Source of the DNA: Caenorhabditis remanei
Taxonomy: Eukaryota; Nematoda; Chromadorea; Rhabditida; Rhabditidae
Assembly (NCBI RefSeq): GCF_010183535.1
Contig: NC_071329.1
Location: forward strand, 1,922,001-1,986,000
Direction: 5' to 3'
DNA: 64,000 bases
Positions 29,733 to 41,965 of the stretch are shown piece after piece. Under the pieces are notes generated by a model, which did not search any database, was not told where the DNA came from, and saw only the letters and a program-made list of their open reading frames with translations. The position numbers were made by a program, and so were the translations under genes. Position 1 is the stretch's first letter. Every line of letters begins with the position of its first letter.

Positions 29733-32700
29733 ATGTCTTCAATGACATCATTATTGTTGTTGCTGTTCTCGTTGGCAGGTGGTAAGTTTTTTTCGATGGC
29801 CTAACTTTCCCCAAATAGGGATTACTAGTCCCCCAATCAAAAAAAGCCGTCATCTATGTGGTAGTAGCAGCAAGCTTTAGTCGGAGATTAGTTCGCCCCC
29901 CGCTAAAAAGTTTTTGGTTTTCAATTTCAATTTACTCGATTTCACTCTTGCCAACAACACTAAACCAGACGGAACAATTTGCGAATAAGAGGGGGGACAC
30001 ATCCTTTTGTATCCGATTGCCCTCTCCGAGAAGACGACTAATTTAGTGGACAGACTTAGGAGGGGGGGGGGGCTAAGCTAGTGAGGAACTTTTACTCTGA
30101 GAATGTGAATGAAATTTATAGATTTTTAGTTTAATTAAGAACTTTTAGGTTTAATAAAAGTGGCCCATGATTATGAAACCTAGCATACTTATACTTTAAG
30201 ACTTTGTTGTCATTTTTGTAGTTGTCAACTTTTTGGTACAGACCGTACCTAGAGAGATACGGTAGCTCAAAGTAGACAGATTTCTTTTTTTTTCTTGTTT
30301 CGGGCATTACAAACAGTGCCAGAGTGATGAAAACTGGTAGCAAAACAGATTAAGACCATACTTCAACATTTTTGTAGTTGACAAGGAGATAGCAACGGAA
30401 TTTTGAGTTTTGACACTGATTTGGTGTCATAGATATAAAAATTGGTACACAACACAACAAGATCTTCATTCTTGTAGTTATCAACTTTTTAGTCGGATCC
30501 CAGTCTAGCGAGATTTTGAGTCATTTTCAGCCCTGTGACGCTATTTTTAAATAATTTCCAACAAAAAAGATTTCAAACAAAAAAATTAACTTAACCACAC
30601 TGTACCTTCTTAAATAGGGACCCTACAAAAAATGTCACCTAAAAATATAAAAATTTAGGCTAGAACTATCCATGTACAAATTTTCGTGACCGTATGACAT
30701 TTGCTCCGTAACACCACAAGACCCTGAAATTTCAAACAAAACCTTTTTGACTTTGAGCTACCGTATCTTTCAAGTGACCACACGTACAAAAAAGTAGTCA
30801 TTTACTAAAAACAAGATCCTTATTTAAACTATTATCTGAAAATTCTCGAACCCAAACTTTGAACAAATCAACCTCTCCAGAGTTGTAAGCCTGCACAAAA
30901 AAGCTGTCAGCCTAAAAAATAGCCTAGCTTTTCCTAGGCCATCCCTATCCCAATCTTCAAATTCCAGCGCACTCCCTGTCCTGCTACATCTGCGCCGACA
31001 CTGGTCTCGACGAGTTCGGCGAGTGCAATCCCCAATTCCAATACGACTGCGACAATTATGCCAGGAGGTTTCCGAAAACCGAGAAAATCTTCTGTCGGAC
31101 TACAAGGACGAAGAATGCGACAACCGGTAAGTTTTTTTGTGATTTTCTGTGTGTAAGTCTGTAAATCCAGATGTCCTGCACTATATAGGTCACAAAGACT
31201 CCTATAACGAATCTTTTTCGGTGAAAGTTTCACGAAAGTATATAATATTTTGTATTGGTCGGCGCGGGAGGGACGACAGGCCATACAATTGTTTGCGGAC
31301 ACCGAATTAGCTTGGATCTCTGTCTCCCCGATACTAAATCGGTCTTAGTGAAAGAAAAAAAGGGGGCGGTTTAGAAGCTTCCCGCTGTGGGGGGCTAAAG
31401 AATTTGCATATCTACCTTACCTTGGCCTAAAATCGTTTCTCTTTTCTCCTAAAATTGGAATGGATACGGATGCATGATGATAGGTAATACGTATATCATA
31501 AGACAAACAATATATTTAACCTAAAGTGCGCATTGGTTATGGATCACTGGTTTTTTTCCGGGTAAAAGGGGGAAAGGGGGGGGGATTGGGATTCATAGGT
31601 TTAGGATATGAGTAGTAAAAGGGGGGGGGACATCCGGATGGACAGATAGACAGACGGACAGACAGACAGGCGGATAGACAGATAGGGAAGACGTTTTGGA
31701 GTTTTGTGGTTTCAAAACGTCTTTTTTGAAAATGGGAAAGTTTCAAAACGTCGGAAAACTTGATAGCGGTAAAAAATCCGGTGGTTTCAAAGCGTCACAG
31801 TTTTGAAACCAAAGTTCTGCAAATTTTAGTTAGAAACTGTCAATGTATCGAGATTTTGAATCTGCGACGTTTTAAAACCAGGACGTTTTAAATTTGGGAC
31901 ATTTCGACACCGAGAATTTTTGAAAACTCACAATTTTCCCAATATAAACACTGAGACGTTTTGAAACTACGCAATTTTGAAACAAAAGCATCTGGGAACC
32001 AAAAGTGCCAAAACCAGACATTTTAATGCACGGGACATTTTAAAACTGAGATATTTCGAAACCGATACATTTTGAAACCAGGACGCTTTAAAACTCCCAA
32101 CTTTCCCAATGTTAAAAACTGGGTCGTTTTGAAACCAAACTATCTTGAAACTAACCAAAAGTACCAAAACCAATATCAATCGTATCACTTTAAAACTAGG
32201 CATTTTGAAACTTGTTTTTTTCCAGAAACCTACACAATATCGAAAGAATGCATATCGGAACAAGACCACTACAAAATATATCCCCAAAAGGGGTATAGCA
32301 TCGATGAAGAGTGTGATCTCGTGGACGTCCACGGCGTCGAGATGGCCTACTGTCTCTGCCGTTCGGATATCTGTAACCGTCTCCCTATCGCCGAGCAATT
32401 TATGGACTTTGAGAAGAAGCATCCAGAATTATTCGGGGACATTGAGGAGGCCGCACCACCGGCTCCACCACGAGCCCCGCCCATTTTCAGGACAGGGGAG
32501 GTGCCTCTGAAAATCCAACCACTTCCAGCTGGGCTGGTACCACATATCCCACAAGCCGCCAGCTCATTTGCTGCACCGATATTGAATCCACCAGCGATAG
32601 TGCCGGTGAATGATTTGAGGGTGAGTATTTGAGAATTTGAGGAAAAATTTGAGATTAACACATAGCTAGAATAAACCTGGAGCTTCGTTTTCGTAGTAGA

Positions 32701-35700
32701 CAACTTTTTCGTGGGGGCCGTCCCTAGGGAGGTATATCCCGTTAAAATGATAGGAATCTTAAATGAGATGTGTCAACCTACCGTAACTCCCGGGGACCGC
32801 CCGTACGGAAAAAGTTGTCAACTACAAAACTGTAGCTATGGTTGACCACATGATGGCCTATTAAGTTTGAGCTATCTAGCGTTTTCACCGGTCCCGTGAC
32901 GCTATGTGAAAGTTGACAGTTTCCCAAGTAGTACCAACCTGAGACGGGACCTAGTTGCTCTAGATTTGAGTTTCCCCATCCTATTACCCTCTATTCCAGA
33001 CCCAACCGCAATCAAAATCCTCCGAGATCATTGAAATCCGCCGTTCCCAACTCCCATCAAGGGCCTCCGGTATTGAGACGGAAATCAGCAATCAACCGCA
33101 CCGCCCGATTTCAAATTCCCGTGAAACCGAGATCCCCCTGATGAATCTTCCACCGAACACCATCAGTCAGGGAACCTTTGTTGGCAGTGGGCAGATTGTG
33201 CCAAAGCCGCCACAGCTACCGACTAAAGGTAAGCTCAGTAAACTTGTCACAGAATATTCTGGAACCAAAGTGTTTGTAATTTCAGAAGTCTCCTCCTCTA
33301 CCATGAGATGTATTCAGTGTGGAGATGGGTCTTTAAGAAATGCGAACGAAGAATGCAAGAGACAAGTGCAAGTCGAGTGTGCTTCCGAGAGATCGTTGTG
33401 TTTTACAAGACAGATTGAGTTAGGGAATGGTAGGTGTCTGTTTGTGTGTTTGGGTGTCCAGATGTCCAGATATCTTAAAATCCAGCAGTTAGAGCATCCA
33501 AATAACTTGTTGCGTACCTTGGGGGATAGAATGCGAGAATGTCTGTCTGTGTGTCTAGGTGTCCAAATTTCCAAATTCTTAAAAACCTGGCAGCTAGACA
33601 CCCTGCCATCGGAATGTTTGCTTTTTTGGGCTTCACAATTTAAATTATTGTATTAATCAAGATTTTAGTTGCAAAATCTGCAAAAATCCCAAATTTTCAA
33701 CCAAGAACGGCTTTTTTGGAAAGAAAATCACCAAGACACAAATTTTGAAAAAAGGGGTGTCTGTCTGTAAATTTGAATGCCCGAATGTCCAGATGTCCGA
33801 CTCAAATAAATCACATTTCTCAAATCTCAAATTCCCACAATTCCTCTATTCCAGGAATGTACGGTATGGAAAAAATGTGTGTGCTACCCGAACAACTTGT
33901 CAACGAGTTCGGCGAGTCCGCTCGGAATGAGGGATGTGGAAGTTCGAATGCCGGAAGAGTCCAGTATTGTGCATGCTCATCGCCAGTCTGTAATCAGCTG
34001 CCGTTGGCTCAGCAGGTAAGATTTTCTAGACCCTAGACCCTAGACCCTAGACCCTAGACCCTAGACCCTAGACCCTAGACCCTAGACCCTAGACCCTAGA
34101 CCCTAGACCCTAGACCCTAGACCCTAGACCCTAGACCCTAGACCCTAGACCCTAGACCCTAGACCCTAGACCCTTCCAAAAAACCAATTCCCCGCTAATC
34201 AGCTTCATTATTTTCCCATCAATTCTAATTTGAAACCATTCACCAACTACTAAATCTCCCGTAGTCAACTTGTAAATGTTCTTGACTTTGCAATTCGGGT
34301 CAAGTGTGATTTGTCATGTCGCCACTTCATCGGAAATAAGAGCGGGGAAATGCATAACTAGAAGGAGGGAATGTCGTATTATATCGAACTAATTGTCACT
34401 TTTTACACACCTTGTTTTGTGTTCGGTGTTCGAGAAACGACGGAAGGAAGCCATTAGATCGGGGGAGAAGAATATTATAATACTTTTTGAAACAATGACT
34501 GTGAAATAAATGATAGAAGTAGGTCAGGGAAATGGCGTTAGGTGATTTTAATCAGGGACCGTTTTGAGATTTTGTGACAGTAGCACTGGAAATCTTATAA
34601 TTTTTGTAGTTAATCACTTTTTTGAACGGGCGGCCTTTAAAAAGCCGTTGCCCTTTGAAAATTATTTCAAGCTTACCTCCGTCTACAGGCCGTAACTCTC
34701 TGGGGACCGCCCTTAGAAAAAAGTAGTCAACTACAAAAATAAAGCCTTGGAGCTTATCTACATGAGAAATATAAATTTGAGCTGATAAAACGGTGTCTAA
34801 GCAGTTCGAGATGTTTAGGAACTAAAATCTATTAGGTTGATGCATAAGTTTCTTTCTTTTTTTGGGTAATTTTTGGTATGAAATTTCTAGAAGACTAATA
34901 GTTCACATAATAAGAAACATTGTTGGTTAGTACCTATAACTCATTGTGATTATACCTGTGACTTGACGTCCACCATCCGCCTAATCTCAGCCGGAGCCAC
35001 GTCAAAACACTTGAGGAACCCTTTTTTGGTACCATTTTTCGTCTCTATTTTTTTCCTAGAAAATGTTGACAAGAATGTGTGAGCTATTCAGAGTTAAAAC
35101 AAGCAAGAAAAGCTATTTATAAAAAGCAAATAAAAGCATTCCAACTAAGCAACGATAGTTCAGTGCGGGTCCCTGATGAAAGGGTAGGATCAGCAATTTA
35201 GGAGTGCGCGAGTATTTTCGATATTTCTTTAACTGTAGATAGGGAAATTGGTGGAAATGTTGGTAATTGAGTAAAGTAGACATTGATGTTTCTAAATTTA
35301 CTTTGTTTCCAATATTCACATCTTTTGTCCTTTTTCGCAGAAAGCCCGAAGTCAACATCATCAAAATCACTCGATTTTTGAGTTTGATGAGGCCTACTGC
35401 TCCTACCTCTAAAGCAATCTACTAGATATTTTGCACATTTTTAGATCAATGTGTGTACTATTGATTACTTACAATAAAATCGTTCAGACTTATTTGTGAG
35501 CGTTCAGAAGAGACCTAGACTCCACTCAGGTCTAGTACACAAAATTTCTCGAAAGCGCAAAAATCATAAGAAATTTATCAGCCAAGTTTTATCACTCAAT
35601 TTGATGGCTTTGTCATAAACTTTTTCAAGACATAATTTTCTCATGTTATCCTCTAACTTTTACAAATAGTTTGGTACAAATGTGCTCTCAAATATTTCTG

Positions 35701-38470
35701 TAATTTGTTTGAACCCAGCTGAACCATGGTTTCTCGTTGCTGTCGATCGTCTTATCACAACTTTTTTGTTTTCTACATTCCGACTGAAAACTAAAATGAG
35801 ATAACAAGATCAAATCTTTTTCTATAAATTGCGTTCAATTTCTTATGAAGATCTTATCATTTCGATACCAATGCGACAAAAATCAAAAAACTTTCCAAAA
35901 CAGGCATTTGGTTGGCGATCAAAAAAGCCATCGTTTTCACGAGCGGACTGTTTAGGCACCAACTTGAAACATTATATGTTAGCCACTAAAGAGGTCATTA
36001 GAATGCAAAAAAGTTTGGGTTGAAAAACAACCTCATCGCTTAGAGACCGGGAGCCAAAGTCACACCTTCAAAAAAGAAAGAAACTTATGCATCAACCTAA
36101 TAAGTAAAAAGTGTGGAAATCTGACCTGTGATCGGTGTTTAGAAGCTGAAATAAAATTGGTTAATAAATAGTCATAAAAATTTCTGGCGTCATAAACCGT
36201 ACCCCTGTCTAGGCTCTGACTTTACAAAACCTTCAATTCCCGATTTTTACAGCTGCAAAAACCCTAAAATTAAATGAGAACCAAACTTAAATTAATAACC
36301 CAAAGAAAGCTAAAGACATGAGGATTCTGAATCTGTTTTTAGATTTTTTCTAACATCAAAATGAGGCGAGATACAGAGAATCTACTGTATCTAGGCTCTG
36401 ACTTTGCAAAATCTTCAATTCCCGATTTTTACAGCTGCAAAAACCAAAAATTAATTGAAAACCGAACTTAAATTAATTAACCAAAGAAAGCTAAAGACAT
36501 GAGGATTCTGAATCTGTTTTTAGATTTTTTCTAACATCAAAATGAGGCGAGCTACAAGGAATCTTCCGTATCTCTGCTCAAACTGACTTTCCTCAGAATC
36601 TGAAAACTGATTCAGAATTCTTGTGTCTTCAGCTATCTCGTAATTTTAAATTCGTCATATTCCCTATTTCCAGCGCCAACTGCTCACCGCCATCGCCCCA
36701 TCCCGCTCCAAGACCGTCCCGGACCTCGCCACTCCAGAACTTCCAATCCCACAGCCTCCAAGATTCGTGGAACCTCCTCCACCACCACCACCAACCAACC
36801 CACCAACCACCACTGCTCCTCCACCACCTCCACCGACAACTACTCGTACCGCCCGTCCCATCATTCCATCAGTCGTCCATCGTCCCCAAATGCCCTCCTT
36901 GATCTGTATCACGTGTGGAGAAGCTAACATGTCGGATCCGACAGCTGACTGTACGTCGGCTAGCGAGGAGGCTTGTGATGTGAACGCTAAATACTGTGTG
37001 ACTAAACAAACACAGATTTCGACGAGTAAGAGTGAAAATTGAATAGAAAATTTGAGAAAAATGAAAGTTTGCAGGTTCATTTGCCATGGAAAAGAGATGT
37101 TTGTCTGAGAATGACGCGGCGGTTTTCTTACCAGGGGAAAAGGTGAGTGGTTTGAAGTAGAAGACGTGGGGATTCTGAATCAGTGTGCGAAATTTGAAGA
37201 GAGTCACTTTGAACCGAGTTATGACACATTTAGATTGTAGGCTCCAATCCTGCCAGCAAGATTCGGAACATCAGCTTAAAAGCCTCGTGTCCCAGCTCAA
37301 ATTAATTTTTTCTTAGAATTTCAAACTGATTCAGAATCCCAAGAATCTCAGCTTTCTAATCGTGTAAATTTAAATTTTATACATATTTCAGCTAACCGAA
37401 GGATGTGCGACAAGCGAGGGAGGACTGGTGAACTACTGCATTTGTCGTGGAAACACCTGTAATAGACCGTCATTGTTGCAACAGGCGCAGTCATCGGGGT
37501 AAGTTAGTGGGGCTAAGGCTTAGAAAGTTAAGGCATGAAGAGTTTAGGCTTACGGGATTTCAGGTTTTAAAGTTTAGGCTTAGCAAAGTGAGGCTTAACA
37601 AGTTTAGGCTTAAAATGTTGATACTTATTCACATAGGGCTTAGGGCGAGTCTGAAAGGCTTACATGATCTGTCTCATTGGGAAGCTGGGAAAACGCTGAT
37701 TCCGAATATATATATTCAGTTTTTGCTCTCGATGCCTGGTATTCAGGAAAAACGAGGTCAAAGTTTGGTCCCCTGGCACGTTACTACACGTCAGGAAGGT
37801 AATGACTTACCAGGGGTCCAAACTTTGTCTCATTTTTCTCGAATACCAGGCCTCGAGGGCAAAAACTGAATATATATTTAGGATCTGCGTGATTTCAGCT
37901 TTCCAACGTTATAGGTCACGACTCATATCTCCAGACCGAGTCGGTGGCCTTCCCTAGTAAGTTTTTAGGCATAGGCTTGACAATTCTTAGCTACTCAACT
38001 GTGTCGGACGCTTTGAAACTATGACATACAATTCAAAACCGTGACATTTGGTGGCCTAGATTTCTCTCTTCCACAATTCTCTGAAACCTTGAGTTGACCT
38101 TCCTAACAACTTTGTCTCTTCCAGCGTCCGCGACTCCCTCGAAGAACAACGTCTAATCGAGGAAGAAATCCAAAAATCTCAACGACTCGCCAACGCCATT
38201 CAAACCAACCGAGTCCCCAACCAAGCCAACGTCGGAGTCCTCCCACCACACAGTCATGAGGACCATCAGAAGCCAAAGCTCCCTCCGGTGTTCTTAGATG
38301 AAGACGAGTCGATGGAAGTGGCAAAGGACGTGAGAACAGAAGATGATATAATTAAGGATCGACAGAAAGAATGGGCCAAGGCTGCGGAGACGACACGTGG
38401 CGCATCGGATAATCGAATCGGCGCTCTTATTATGTCTATTTTTGCAGTCTTATTGCTTCGTTGGCTGTAA
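29733..38470 (+). CDS. Triple Ly-6/uPAR-like domain, GPI-anchored surface protein
   Basis: Ten exons: 29733-29781, 30968-31126, 32226-32620, 33000-33228, 33286-33429, 33855-34015, 36674-37025, 37075-37142, 37392-37498, 38125-38470. All join in frame to 669 residues. Residues 1-17 are a signal peptide (MSSMTSLLLLLLFSLAGG). Three cysteine-rich modules follow, each opening with a CxxC pair and closing with the Ly-6 signature: SCYICADT to YCLCRSDICNRLP (about 18-123), MRCIQCGDG to YCACSSPVCNQLP (about 283-372), and ICITCGEAN to YCICRGNTCNRP (about 457-545). Proline-rich linkers join them (PPAPPRAPP, EPPPPPPPTNPP). The C-terminus is acidic and helical, then NRIGALIMSIFAVLLLRWL, a GPI-attachment-type tail. 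Such proteins act outside the cell as receptors or ligand modulators; the partner is unknown. Each domain is split by a phase-1 intron after its first part, which suggests internal domain duplication. Confidence 0.88.
29782..30967. repeat. Intron 1 with hairpin-family fragments
   Basis: Several decayed arms of the TTGTAGTTGTCAACTTTTTG family occur (about 30215, 30375, 30475, 30780). An open stretch at 29858-30046 has no splice support. Nothing else is recognised. Confidence 0.4.
31610..32215. repeat. Intron 2 microsatellite and GTTTTGAAACC tract
   Basis: About 31628-31688 is a GACAGATAGACAGACGGACA microsatellite. 31690-32215 has about fifteen irregular copies of GACGTTTTGAAACCAGG-like motif, as in the TFIIF intron. 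Confidence 0.6.
32670..32830. repeat. Hairpin repeat in intron 3
   Basis: Arms TTCGTAGTAGACAACTTTTT (about 32690) and GTACGGAAAAAGTTGTCAAC (about 32803), with matching CCGTCCCTAGG/CCGGGGACCGCC shoulders. Same family as 23283. Confidence 0.7.
34026..34172. repeat. CTAGACC heptamer satellite, about 21 copies
   Basis: Perfect head-to-tail heptamer (CTAGACC) starting 10 bases after the exon-6 donor of the Ly-6-like gene. It resembles but is not the nematode telomere repeat TTAGGC. Confidence 0.95.
34600..34745. repeat. Hairpin repeat in intron 6
   Basis: Arms ATTTTTGTAGTTAATCACTT (about 34597) and GAAAAAAGTAGTCAACTACA (about 34716), with GGCGGCC/GGGGACCGCCC shoulders. Decayed member of the same hairpin family. 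Confidence 0.55.
34832..36100. mobile_element. Mariner-like element, 1.27 kb, degenerate
   Basis: The left end TTAGGTTGATGCATAAGTTT and its inverted right end are typical of mariner elements, with TA on each side (34830-34831, 36101-36102). The length also fits mariner. No full transposase frame remains; only short frames broken by stops are present. It lies in intron 6 of the Ly-6-like gene. Confidence 0.8.
36208..36570. repeat. 181-bp tandem duplication in intron 6
   Basis: Two direct copies (36208-36388 and 36389-36569) each begin TCTAGGCTCTGACTTT and include CCCGATTTTTACAGCTGCAA. A few substitutions separate them. Confidence 0.85.
37660..37925. repeat. Foldback in intron 9
   Basis: Arms GAATATATATATTCAGTTTT with GCCTGGTATTCAGGAAAAAC on the left and the inverse on the right (TCTCGAATACCAGGCCTCGA, then AAAACTGAATATATATTTAG) enclose about 60 bases. 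Half of this unit recurs at 27595-27760. Confidence 0.7.
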
Positions 38471-39386
38471 TTTCTTGTTCCAAATATTTGTTCTTTACTG
38501 TAGATCCTCCTCCTCTCTTTCCTTACCAAATTTGGCTCACACTATGGGTTTTCTTTAATTAAGTATTTACTTTAAAACTTTTTCTGTGATGATTTCAGTT
38601 TTTTTTGTTCCAATGATTATATGATGACGCTGTTATATGTATATTAAAGAAATCAATAAATACAAATTGTTAGAGTTTTTAAATCGGTGGTTTGCAGAGC
38701 TGACCTTGATTCCAGCTCGCCAAATTAATAGTAGCTGTGCAAATCAAATACTTAAATTTTTGTAGTTGACCCTTTTTTGTATGGGCAGTCCGTAGAGTGT
38801 TACGATCTGTAGACGGAGGTAGATATAGAAGGATTAACACATCACGATAAATTTGGTGACGTCATCAAGGTCAACAGCCTGTGGGAAGGTAGTTCTCCGT
38901 CTCATTGATTCTTATGAAGGGTCACGCAAACCACTGTTGCTTCCCCACCAATAAGAAAAATTGATTTCTGCTGTTATATTATTGAGAGCTGGATTGCGCA
39001 CAAAATATGGTGAGTTGTTCTGAAAGTTACCACTCCTTACCGAACTTGCCTAGAAAATACAATTAAGATAACTGAGAAATTCGATGTTCCGACCTGACGT
39101 TGCTTGATCATTATTTCTATAAACTATTTGGTTCCTGACCTTTTTTTTCATTTTTGGAAACATTTTATCACTACTCTTGGGTTTGATCTCATCATTTCAA
39201 TGTGAACTTCTCGAAAACTTTGTACGTTCAGTCATTAAAAAATAATTGTTCGCAAAAAAGAGACTAATAATTTTTACGCAATTATTTATTTTACACCATA
39301 AAATAGAAAACCCGTTTACCCACGAATAAACCCACGAGTAGAAATTCTCTTTTTCAAAATGTTTTATTTCCAGTATATCAAGATTT
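38471..39386. other. Intergenic between convergent genes
   Basis: Holds the AATCAATAAATAC poly(A) context of the Ly-6-like gene (about 38653), one single hairpin-family arm (38757-38790), and on the opposite strand AAATAAATAATTG near 39285, a poly(A) signal for the minus-strand protease gene. Confidence 0.5.
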
Positions 39387-41607
39387 TCAAGGATCAATCT
39401 TTGGTTTTTTGGCTGGAGGTTCCGGCGACTCCGTTTTCTGGAATTAACAAAAAACTTGCTCGCAGGTTATTATACAGTGCGTCCAATAATCTTAAGACAC
39501 CCCCCTAAAAGGAAGATTCCGAGAGAATAGGATATTATCTGAAAAAACTGTGAATGCAGTTCGATTCAGAATCTTCGAAAACCCCAACAAACAAATTTTC
39601 AGGAAAAAATACCTATTTCTGAGCACGTGACCTCAAAAAAACACTTTTTTGGCCGTCCAAAAATGATAAGACACCCTCGATTTTTTCGATTTTTCACGCA
39701 TTTGACTAGTATGAAAGAGCTTTAAAACATTAATTATTATTCAAAAACACAAAAAAACAAAGCGCAAATCAATAACTTGTGTTCCCTTCATTGTTCTGAA
39801 CAACTTCAGGCATCCTATTTTTCATGCTTCCAACGACACTTGCAGTTTTTAGTTGAAAATGGTCAACTTTGTGACTGTGGCACGGCCTACCTGATAGTCT
39901 CACAATATTGATTCTTAGTGGACTATACAGATCACAAATAGAGCTTCATTTTTGTAGTTGACAACTTTTTTGTACGGGCACATCCTAAGAAGTTACAGCC
40001 AGTTTATGTGAACAGCTCAAAAGTTTTCTTTTTAGCACTGAAAAAGGGCAACAATTGCGAGCAATTACTTTGACAGTTAATAACTTCTTAGGATGTGCCC
40101 GTACAAAAAAGTTGTCAACTACAAAAATGAAGCTCTATTTGTGATCTGTATAGTCCACTAAGAATCAATATTGTGAGACTATCAGGTAGACCGTGCCACA
40201 GTCACAAAGTTGACCATTTTCAACTAAAAACTGCAAGTGTCGTTGGAAGCATGAAAAATAGGAAGACTGAAGTTGTTCAGAACAATGGAGGGAACACAAG
40301 TTATTGATTTGCGCTTTGTTTTTTTGTGTTTTTGAATAATAATTAATGTTTTAAAGCTCTTTCATACTAGTCAAATGCGTGAAAAATCTAAAAAATCGAG
40401 GGTGTCTTATCATTTTTGGACGGCCAAAAAAGTGTTTTTTTGAGGTCACGTGCTCAGAAATAGGTATTTTTTCCTGAAAATTTGTTTGTTGGGGTTTTCG
40501 AAGATTCTGAATCGAACTGCATTCACAGTTTTTTCAGATCATATCCTATTCTCTCGGAATCTTCCTTTTAGGGGGGTGTCTTAAGATTATTGGACGCACT
40601 GTATTACCAATTTGTCATATGTACAACTGAGAATTCCAAAACTTACGCCACATTTTTCGATAGTTCCCGCCAATACAGCTTCAATGGGAATGATTTTTAT
40701 ATCCGGGACGAAGTTTGCAATAAGGTTAAAATCAATGGTTGATATTATTTTCCCGAAGGTAAAGTCCTTCATAGCAACACACATCCCAATGATTTTCCCT
40801 TGATTGTCAAATAATGGGGATCCTGAGTCGCCTTTCTCTGCCAGACTATCGCCAATAAGATGACCTACTGAAGTGATTTTTCTGCATTCGTCAATCTTAC
40901 TGATTGATTTTATTCTAATAAACTGTCACGGGTACTCGAATTTTTTAAAGTTGTGATTTGTCACTAATTCGCCTTTTCGACAAGAAGCCTTTGTAAACTT
41001 ACTCATCTCTTTTTTTATCATCCCCCGTTTGAAAACCACTTCTCTGCTTTGATCCAAAGTGATCTGGGTATAGTGTTGACCCCTGTATCCGTCGGTAATT
41101 GCAGGCGGGTAGTTCTCAAACTTTCCTCGTGTTATTTTAAAAATGACAAAATCAAATTGTTGGGAAATGGAAACTACCTCCACCTGAAATTTTCTGGATG
41201 GGTTTTTATACTTTTTTGAGCTTTTTTTTGTTTCGAAAATATTGTGAATTGTTATTATTCACGTGCTCAACTTTACTGAATTCAAAATTTTCTATCAAAC
41301 GGTGTTGTCATTTCTACCATTGTTTCACTGATAGCATAAAACAGACAGAACTTTCCGATTTTTTTAAATTGCGAGAATGAAATTTTTTCTCAACTGTTCC
41401 AAGAAAAATAACCTGTTTCACGATATTAGGGCTGATCAGGTTAAAAATTAAGATTTGTTGGCCAATTGAGAATTGCCCGTGAGGCCCGTGTTGGAACGAA
41501 GCCGCATGTGATTCATTGAACGAAAAACAGCACATGTGAAACTGATCGTTCGGCTTGGTTGTTGTCCAAATAGATTTTTCCAAATGACCACACATGTTTT
41601 TATTCAT
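39387..41607 (-). CDS. Trypsin-like serine peptidase family protein
   Basis: Minus-strand exons: 41607-41413 (65 codons), 41183 to about 40981, about 40938 to 40647, and 39437-39387 ending KTESPEPPAKKPKIDP. The second junction is a very short intron (about 42 bases) inferred from frame, so its exact ends are uncertain. The protein carries FDFVIFKITRG, which fits the catalytic Asp region, and EKGDSGSPLFDNQGKIIG, the classical S1 serine motif with oxyanion glycine. The His region is not a clear TAAHC; SHAASFQHG lies at the expected place. The tail has a nuclear-localisation-like PAKKPKID and there is no signal peptide at the visible start, so an upstream exon may exist (an acceptor-like TTGCAG directly precedes the ATG). 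Its last intron contains a 1.1-kb foldback. The paralogues at 43.8 and 46.8 kb lack the active serine. Confidence 0.7.
39475..40601. mobile_element. Foldback DNA element, 1127 bp, TA target site
   Basis: Ends CAGTGCGTCCAATAATCTTA and its inverse, flanked by TA (39473-39474, 40602-40603). The arms are about 560 bases each and nearly identical, with centre near 40038. CAGT ends plus TA duplication indicate a Tc1/mariner-type MITE. The core contains the TTGTAGTTGACAACTTTTTT hairpin found across the window. It sits in the last intron of the minus-strand peptidase gene. Confidence 0.93.
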
Positions 41608-41965
41608 CTGCAATTGAAAAAATTGTCAAGTAGTGGGAATACTGCTTTGAAGAGCTCCATAAACTAAACCATAGAAACTTTTTAGTGCAGATATAGGGTT
41701 TTAGGATGAGAAGTTGTCAATTTGCACTTAAAAATAGCTATAGTGTTTTTCATGAAGCTCTTGAAGACCGTGTCTTCTAAAAAACTTTCATTTTAGCTGC
41801 AATAAATTATTTGATTTTGTGAAGGACTATTGTAAGTCAGAAATGAAAATAAGCTGAGTAATTTGAGAATCTTGATTTTCGGAGACACCACATAACGTGA
41901 CATAACATTTCGAACACGTTGAGTCTAGGCATGAGTCAATTTTTGATAATCCGTAGATCAAACTT
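41608..41965. other. Short gap, nothing recognised
   Basis: AT-rich sequence between the minus-strand peptidase gene and a foldback element. It may hold that gene's promoter or a missing first exon; neither can be shown. Confidence 0.4.

Noticed and set aside
34026..34172. Telomere or interstitial telomeric repeat
   Set aside because: The unit CTAGACC (GGTCTAG) is not the nematode TTAGGC and lies inside an intron.
36869..37207. Minus-strand open frame over exon 7-8 of the Ly-6-like gene
   Set aside because: Shadow of the coding strand, whose cysteine pattern and splice phases are consistent.
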